From the NCBI RefSeq assembly GCF_019039035.1, contig NZ_JAHNZT010000005.1:186001-250000 (forward strand): a stretch of 64,000 bases of DNA. Reading direction: 5' to 3'. Below, piece by piece: positions 59,738 to 64,000 of this stretch. The translations under genes were made by a program, and so were the position numbers. Numbering within the stretch: position 1 is the first letter of the stretch; each line of letters opens with the position of its first letter. The notes below the pieces were generated by a model. That model saw only the letters and a list, made by a program, of their open reading frames with translations. It searched no databases and had not been told where the DNA came from. Origin of the DNA: Citreicoccus inhibens (GTDB taxonomy: Bacteria > Myxococcota > Myxococcia > Myxococcales > Myxococcaceae).

Positions 59738-60430
59738 TCAGACGCCGCGCGCGTTGGGTTCCCACATGTACTTGTGCATCTGCAGCTGGAAGCGCACGGG
59801 GAGCCGGTCGTCGATGATCCACTCGGCGAGCTGGCGTGGGTGGAGCTTGTCGAACACCGTGGAGAAGAGGACGCCGTAGGGACGGCGGGTCAGGTCGTGC
59901 TCGGCCACGAGCGCCCGCGACCACTCGTAGTCCTCGCGCGAGCCGATGACGAACTTGAGCTCGTCGCGCGCGTTCATGGAGGCGAAGTTGCGGTAGTCGT
60001 TGCGGCCGGACTCGCCCGACGAGGGCGTCTTCATGTCGACAATCTTGTGCACGTCCGGCGGCACGAGCCGCACGTCGATGGCGCCGCTGGTCTCCAGCAG
60101 CACCTTGAGGCCCGCGTCCAAGAGCGCCTCCATGAGCGGATAGACGCCGGGCTGGAGCAGGGGCTCACCGCCCGTCACCTCCACCATGGGCGTGTTCATC
60201 GCGCGCACCTGCGCGACGACGTCCGCGTTCTTCACGCGCTGGCCGCCGCGGAAGGCGAACTCACTGTCGCAATACGAGCAGCGCAGGTGGCAGCCAGTGA
60301 GGCGCACGAACGCGCAGAGCAGCCCCGCGTGCGAGGACTCCCCCTGGACGGAGAGATAGATTTCCTTCACCACCACGGAGTCGGCGGCGGGGACACGGCG
60401 GGGTTCGATGTGCGGGCGCGCTGCGGGCAT
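59738..60430 (-). CDS. queE: 7-carboxy-7-deazaguanine synthase (radical SAM)
   Basis: A 230-residue radical-SAM enzyme of queuosine/7-deazaguanine synthesis. The cluster-binding CX3CX2C is CHLRCSYC near residue 47, followed by MVEVTGGEPLLQPG (SAM-binding GGE), LLETSGAIDV and HKIVDMKTPSSGES. It makes 7-carboxy-7-deazaguanine, the step after QueD. No other que genes are adjacent. Convergent with the zinc-finger gene by ten bases. Confidence 0.95.
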   Translation of the reverse strand: MPAARPHIEPRRVPAADSVVVKEIYLSVQGESSHAGLLCAFVRLTGCHLRCSYCDSEFAFRGGQRVKNADVVAQVRAMNTPMVEVTGGEPLLQPGVYPLMEALLDAGLKVLLETSGAIDVRLVPPDVHKIVDMKTPSSGESGRNDYRNFASMNARDELKFVIGSREDYEWSRALVAEHDLTRRPYGVLFSTVFDKLHPRQLAEWIIDDRLPVRFQLQMHKYMWEPNARGV

Positions 60431-60534
60431 GGTCGTACGGGAGCGGGCGCATCAAGCGCACCCGAGGGGGCCGGGTCAAGGGCACACCGGCCTCGCTGAC
60501 GAACAGGAGGCGCGGGCCGTGGGATTCCCGGGAC

Positions 60535-61365
60535 TTACCGCGTGGCCTTCACCCGCGCGATGAAGGAGTCGATGAGGTGCCGGGCGATGCTGATGGGCGG
60601 CGGGATGCGGGGCAGGTCATCCACCGAGAACCAGCGGGCCTCGGCGATCTCCTTGCCGTCCACGGCGATCTCCCCGCCGGCGTACTCCGCGGTGAAGCCC
60701 ACCATCAGCGAGCGACCGTAGGGCCAGGGCTGGCTGCCGAAGTAGCGCACGTCGCGCAGCTCCAGGCCGACCTCCTCCTTCACCTCGCGCCGGACGGTCT
60801 CCTCCAGGGACTCGCCCGCGTCCACGAAGCCCGCGAGCGTGCTGTACATGGGCTCGGGGAACGTCGCGTTGCGCGCCAGCAGCATCTGGTCGCCTCGGGT
60901 GATGAGGACGATGATGGCCGGGGCGATGCGCGGGTAGAAGGGCGTGTGGTCCACCGGGCAGCGGCGCGCGCGCTCGCCCGGGACGAGCTGGGTGGCGTGG
61001 CCGCAGCGCCCGCAGAAGCGGTGCATGAGGTCCCACTCGGCGATGGCCAGCGCGCGGCCGACGACGGCGAAGCGCGCCTCGTCCACCCGCTTGAACAGGG
61101 TGCGGGCTGCCACCACCTTCAGGGGGGCGGGGAGCGGGTGGTCCGGCGGCAACGACACGGCGTAGCAGTCCGTGGTCGCGTCCAGGACGCCGAGGAAGTG
61201 CGCGTCCGCCATCAAGGTGGGGAAGCTCGCGCCGGTGGGGATGACCACCGCGCCGTCGCGCTCCTCGATGACCAGGTCCAGGCCGCGCGCGAGGAAGAAG
61301 AGGGCGCCATCCCGGGGGCGGTGAGGGGGCTCGTGTCCGGGCTCGAAGTGGGAAGGGAGGCTCAC
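60535..61365 (-). CDS. nudC: NAD(H) pyrophosphatase NudC
   Basis: A 276-residue Nudix hydrolase that cuts NADH and can remove NAD caps from RNA. The Nudix box is complete: GFVDAGESLEETVRREVKEEVGL. The SQPWPYGRSLM segment just beyond is the NudC-specific block (SQPWPFP in others). The zinc ribbon reads CGRCG then CPVDHTPFYPR: the fourth zinc ligand, normally a second Cys-x2-Cys, appears as Asp or His (CPVDH), so zinc binding may be altered. The start codon is at 61365. Confidence 0.93.
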   Translation of the reverse strand: MSLPSHFEPGHEPPHRPRDGALFFLARGLDLVIEERDGAVVIPTGASFPTLMADAHFLGVLDATTDCYAVSLPPDHPLPAPLKVVAARTLFKRVDEARFAVVGRALAIAEWDLMHRFCGRCGHATQLVPGERARRCPVDHTPFYPRIAPAIIVLITRGDQMLLARNATFPEPMYSTLAGFVDAGESLEETVRREVKEEVGLELRDVRYFGSQPWPYGRSLMVGFTAEYAGGEIAVDGKEIAEARWFSVDDLPRIPPPISIARHLIDSFIARVKATR

Positions 61366-61454
61366 GGGCAGGCACCTTAACGGGCTCGGTGCGGACGTGC
61401 AGTGTCCGAAGCCCGCGTTATGTTCGCGCCACTCGACGTGACGGGGCGCATTGC

Positions 61455-61670
61455 GTGAACGACATCTTCATCCGGCTGGTGTGTGGCGTGCTCGTCGCCG
61501 TGATGGGGCTGGGCATGGTGGCCCATCCCCCCACGAACACGATGCAGGTGGTGGGCATGCTGCTGCCCGTCTCCATGCTCCTGAGCGTGGCCATCCGCGG
61601 GCTGCCGTGGCGGCGCTCCAGCTTCCCGAGGAAGCGCGTGCCGCCTCCGCCGCCTGACGCGGGGGGCTAG
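61455..61670 (+). CDS. small membrane protein, unknown function
   Basis: A 71-residue protein from GTG 61455 with one or two hydrophobic segments ([18 protein letters not shown], then [18 protein letters not shown]) and a Pro/Arg-rich tail ([15 protein letters not shown]). No family. Its stop overlaps that of the convergent YebC gene by four bases. Support is moderate, mainly frame composition. Confidence 0.5.
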   Translation: MNDIFIRLVCGVLVAVMGLGMVAHPPTNTMQVVGMLLPVSMLLSVAIRGLPWRRSSFPRKRVPPPPPDAGG

Positions 61671-62371
61671 TCCTTGAGCCCCACGTAGATGTTCTGAACG
61701 TCGTCGTCGCCGTCGAGCCCCTCGAGGAACGCCTCGACGTCCGGGCGCGCCGCGTCGTCGAGCTGCACGGGGTTCTTGGCGAGCCACGCGAGGCTCTGCG
61801 CCGACACCTTCCAGCCCTGGCCCGCGAGCGCCTTGCTCACCGTGTCCAGCTCGGCCGCCTCGGTGACGAAGCGGGTGGCGCCCTCATCCGCGGGCTCCAC
61901 GTCCTGCGCGCCGGCCTCGATGGCGGCCGTCTCCGCGTCGGTGCCGGGGGCGGGTGGCGTGGCTTCGATGACGCCTCGGCGGTTGAAGTCCCACGACACC
62001 GCGCCGCTGGTGGCGAGCTGTCCTTTGCGGAACAGGATGCGGATGTTGGTGGCGGTGCGGTTCTTGTTCTCGGTGAGGCACTCGACGATGACCGGCACCT
62101 GGTGGGGCGCGAAGCCCTCGTAGGTGACGAGTTCGTAGTTCACCTGCTCATCGAGCTCGCCCGCGCCCTTCTTGATGGCGCGCTCCAGGGTGTCGCGCGG
62201 CATGGAGGCCTTCTTCGCGGCGTCCATGGCCATGCGCAGCCGGGGGTTGTTCTCCGGGTCCGAGCCCCCCGCCTTGGCGGCGACCATGATTTCCTTCACC
62301 AGCTTGGTGAAGAGCTTTCCCTTCGCGGCCGCGTGCTCGGTGCGGCCCTTGTGCTTCCACTGAGCGCCCAT
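61667..62371 (-). CDS. YebC/PmpR-family regulator
   Basis: A 234-residue protein with the family's blocks: [19 protein letters not shown] at the start, [38 protein letters not shown] read in parts, [19 protein letters not shown] and [13 protein letters not shown]. The family includes transcriptional regulators (PmpR) and proteins that help ribosomes at proline stretches (YebC/TACO1). Which applies here cannot be told. Follows an FKBP gene 42 bases upstream on the same strand. Confidence 0.95.
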   Translation of the reverse strand: MGAQWKHKGRTEHAAAKGKLFTKLVKEIMVAAKAGGSDPENNPRLRMAMDAAKKASMPRDTLERAIKKGAGELDEQVNYELVTYEGFAPHQVPVIVECLTENKNRTATNIRILFRKGQLATSGAVSWDFNRRGVIEATPPAPGTDAETAAIEAGAQDVEPADEGATRFVTEAAELDTVSKALAGQGWKVSAQSLAWLAKNPVQLDDAARPDVEAFLEGLDGDDDVQNIYVGLKD

Positions 62372-62413
62372 GGGGTGTGCTCCTACTCCAGGTCCGGGCC
62401 TGGATTCATCCGT

Positions 62414-62875
62414 CTAGATGACGTTCACCAGCTCCACGTCGAAGACGAGCACCGAGTCGGGCGGGATGATGCCTCCCGCGCCGTCGCCGCCGTAGCCCAG
62501 CTCGGAGGGAATCACGAGCCGGCGCTTGCCGCCCACGCGCATGCCGGCGACGCCCTCGTCCCACCCGTCAATGACCTGGCGGCGCCCGAGCGTGAACGAG
62601 AAGGGCTTGTCCGACCCGGTGTTCTGATCGAACCGCCGGCCATCGGGGAGCCAGCCCGAGTAGTGCACCTGCACGACCTTGCCCTTCACGGCCTCGGCGC
62701 CGGTGCCCGTCTCCAGGTCCTGGATGTAGAGGCCGCTCTCCTGGCGAGACATCGCGGTGAGGTCCACGCCCAGCTCCGCCGCGTACGTCACCTTCGTGGG
62801 GTCGCCCGAGTCGGCGCTGGAGCCGCAACCGGGCAGGGCGAGGAGGAGCGCACACAAGGTCAGGGCTCGGAGCAT
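62414..62875 (-). CDS. FKBP-type peptidyl-prolyl isomerase lipoprotein
   Basis: A 153-residue protein from ATG 62875 with a lipobox LLALPGC. The FKBP domain follows: VVQVHYSGWLPDGRRFDQNT, PFSFTLGRRQVIDGWDEGV, MRVGGKRRLVIPSELGYGG and GGIIPPDSVLVFDVELVNV. All drug/proline-pocket residues (Tyr, Phe, Asp, Trp, Tyr, Phe) can be matched. It should act on proteins on the outer side of the membrane. Confidence 0.95.
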   Translation of the reverse strand: MLRALTLCALLLALPGCGSSADSGDPTKVTYAAELGVDLTAMSRQESGLYIQDLETGTGAEAVKGKVVQVHYSGWLPDGRRFDQNTGSDKPFSFTLGRRQVIDGWDEGVAGMRVGGKRRLVIPSELGYGGDGAGGIIPPDSVLVFDVELVNVI

Positions 62876-63052
62876 CGGGCGGGGCCTTTTCGGGAGGAGA
62901 GGACGAGACGGGCGAGAGCCTGCCTGCGCGACGCGCACCGCGCAAAGGGGCATTCGCTGCTTGCTCGGACAGATGGGGGCGATTCGAGGGCTCCACGCGC
63001 CACTCTTGCTTGAAGCGCTCCCTCGAGCGGCTTATCCGTGCGCGGTCTTCCC

Positions 63053-64000
63053 ATGTCCACGACACCTTCAGAGTCCTCATCGGCCGCGCCGGCGGGAATG
63101 CGCCGCTCACTCGTGTGGCTGATGGCCGCCGCCTCGGGCGCGACCGCCGCGAACCTCTATTACAACCAGCCCCTGCTCGGTGACATCGGGCGGGACCTGG
63201 CGGCCTCGGGCAGCTCGCTCGGGCTCATCCCCACGATGACGCAGGTGGGGTACGCGATTGGGATGTTGTTCATCGTCCCGCTGGGGGACAGCCATGAGCG
63301 GCGGCGAATCATCCTCATCATGTGTGGGCTGGTCAGTCTGGCGTTGGTGGCCGCGGCGCTGGCGCCGAGCCTGGCGTGGATGGTGTTGGCCAGCTTCCTC
63401 GTGGGCGCCACCACGGTGATTCCGCAGTTGCTGGTGCCCTTCGCGGCGCACCTGGCCCCGCCCGCCGAGCGTGGGCGCGTGGTGGGCACGGTGATGAGCG
63501 GCTTGCTCATCGGCATCTTGCTGTCGCGCACGGCGGCGGGCTTCGTGGGGACGCACCTGGGTTGGCGCGCGATGTTCTGGATGGGCGCGGGGCTGATGGT
63601 GGCGCTCGCCGCACTGCTGCGGATGACGTTGCCCGCGCAGCCCCCCGCGGCGGCCATGTCCTATCCGGAGTTGATGCGCTCGCTGGGCCATCTGGCGCGC
63701 ACCGAGCCCGCGCTGCGACTGCACTCGCTGTTGGGCGCGCTGACGTTCGGTGCGTTCGGCGCGTTCTGGGCCACGCTGGCCCTGTATCTCCAGCGCCTCC
63801 CGCAGCACTACGACGCGCAGGTGGCGGGGCTCTTCGGCGTGGTGGGCATGGTGGGCGCGGTCATGGCGCCGGTGGTGGGGCGCTACTCGGATCAGGGCGG
63901 GGGAGATCGCCGCATCAACGCGCTGTCCATTGGCGTGCTGGGGCTGTCCTTCGTCGTGATGTGGGCGACGGGACACTCGCTGTGGGGCATCGGGCTGGGC
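63053..64000 (+). CDS. MFS transporter (N-terminal part)
   Basis: The gene runs off the right edge; 316 codons are visible and the stop is missing. The start is ATG 63053. Family blocks: NLYYNQPLLGDIGRDL in helix 1, PLGDSHERRRIIL as the loop 2-3 motif (usually GxLaDrxGRr), and a matching loop in the second half (APVVGRYSDQGGGDRR). At least nine hydrophobic helices are visible. It belongs to the drug/sugar-type MFS group whose substrates cannot be told from sequence. Confidence 0.88.
   Translation, partial: MSTTPSESSSAAPAGMRRSLVWLMAAASGATAANLYYNQPLLGDIGRDLAASGSSLGLIPTMTQVGYAIGMLFIVPLGDSHERRRIILIMCGLVSLALVAAALAPSLAWMVLASFLVGATTVIPQLLVPFAAHLAPPAERGRVVGTVMSGLLIGILLSRTAAGFVGTHLGWRAMFWMGAGLMVALAALLRMTLPAQPPAAAMSYPELMRSLGHLARTEPALRLHSLLGALTFGAFGAFWATLALYLQRLPQHYDAQVAGLFGVVGMVGAVMAPVVGRYSDQGGGDRRINALSIGVLGLSFVVMWATGHSLWGIGLG

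Noticed and set aside
1-64000. CRISPR arrays, tRNA or rRNA genes, insertion sequences and prophage genes
   Set aside because: None seen: no evenly spaced direct repeats, no tRNA-like T-loop signatures and no transposase or phage-structural motifs. A tRNA scan and a CRISPR search would settle this.

Overview
The window is very GC-rich bacterial DNA, densely packed on both strands, with strong third-position GC bias. The gene content points to a myxobacterium of the Myxococcus/Corallococcus/Cystobacter type. The evidence is an apparent MYXO-CTERM tail (Gly-Cys motif, hydrophobic stretch, Arg cluster) on a large glycine-rich exported protein, many small lipoproteins with clear lipoboxes, and a citrate synthase with an N-terminal helix-turn-helix. 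A LA_2272-like surface repeat protein and an HExxH (DUF4157-like) protein add to this. No rRNA, tRNA, CRISPR, insertion sequence or phage gene was seen; this looks like ordinary chromosome. Assignments come from reading protein motifs, not from database searches.

Layout. 1-3.8 kb: the end of a DUF5916-type outer-membrane protein, then a tight run of SAM methyltransferase, DUF692/MNIO oxidase and MNIO-partner-like protein, a possible peptide-modifying cassette. 3.8-8.6 kb: a PEBP protein, the F0 part of ATP synthase (atpZ/I, atpI-like, atpB, atpE, atpF) with no F1 genes next to it, and ychF. 8.6-18 kb: HTH-citrate synthase, a methyltransferase, an H-NOX haem sensor with intact haem and YxSxR residues, the MYXO-CTERM protein, an AIM24/TIGR00266 protein and a membrane metallophosphoesterase. 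18-26 kb: a degenerate receiver protein coupled to a DUF4157-like protein whose start is broken, a LysM amidase-like protein, a dual-specificity phosphatase, a TIGR00300 protein, an acyl-CoA dehydrogenase and a methyltransferase. 26-34 kb: Pro/Gly-rich lipoproteins, a MOSC protein and two divergent paralogous RND/MMPL transporters.

34.7-39.8 kb (minus strand) is the most coherent cluster. It holds inositol-3-phosphate synthase, a PAP2/IPC-synthase-like membrane enzyme, a CDP-alcohol phosphotransferase fused to GtrA, an exported lipocalin-like protein and a dual-specificity phosphatase. These genes overlap or nearly touch. Together they could make inositol 3-phosphate, attach it to a lipid, dephosphorylate the headgroup and pass inositol on to a ceramide or related lipid.

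40-52 kb: PPOX-fold protein, repeat surface protein followed by a GIN-domain lipoprotein, zinc alcohol dehydrogenase, DUF2079 membrane protein, HPF/RaiA, a single-domain response regulator, an M24 aminopeptidase, a MarR-like regulator and an aldo/keto reductase. 52-57 kb: three SurA/PpiC-type peptidyl-prolyl isomerases in a row followed by pdxA, a periplasmic folding operon. 57-64 kb: GIY-YIG protein, small membrane proteins, queE, nudC, a YebC/PmpR regulator, an FKBP lipoprotein and the start of an MFS transporter that runs off the window.
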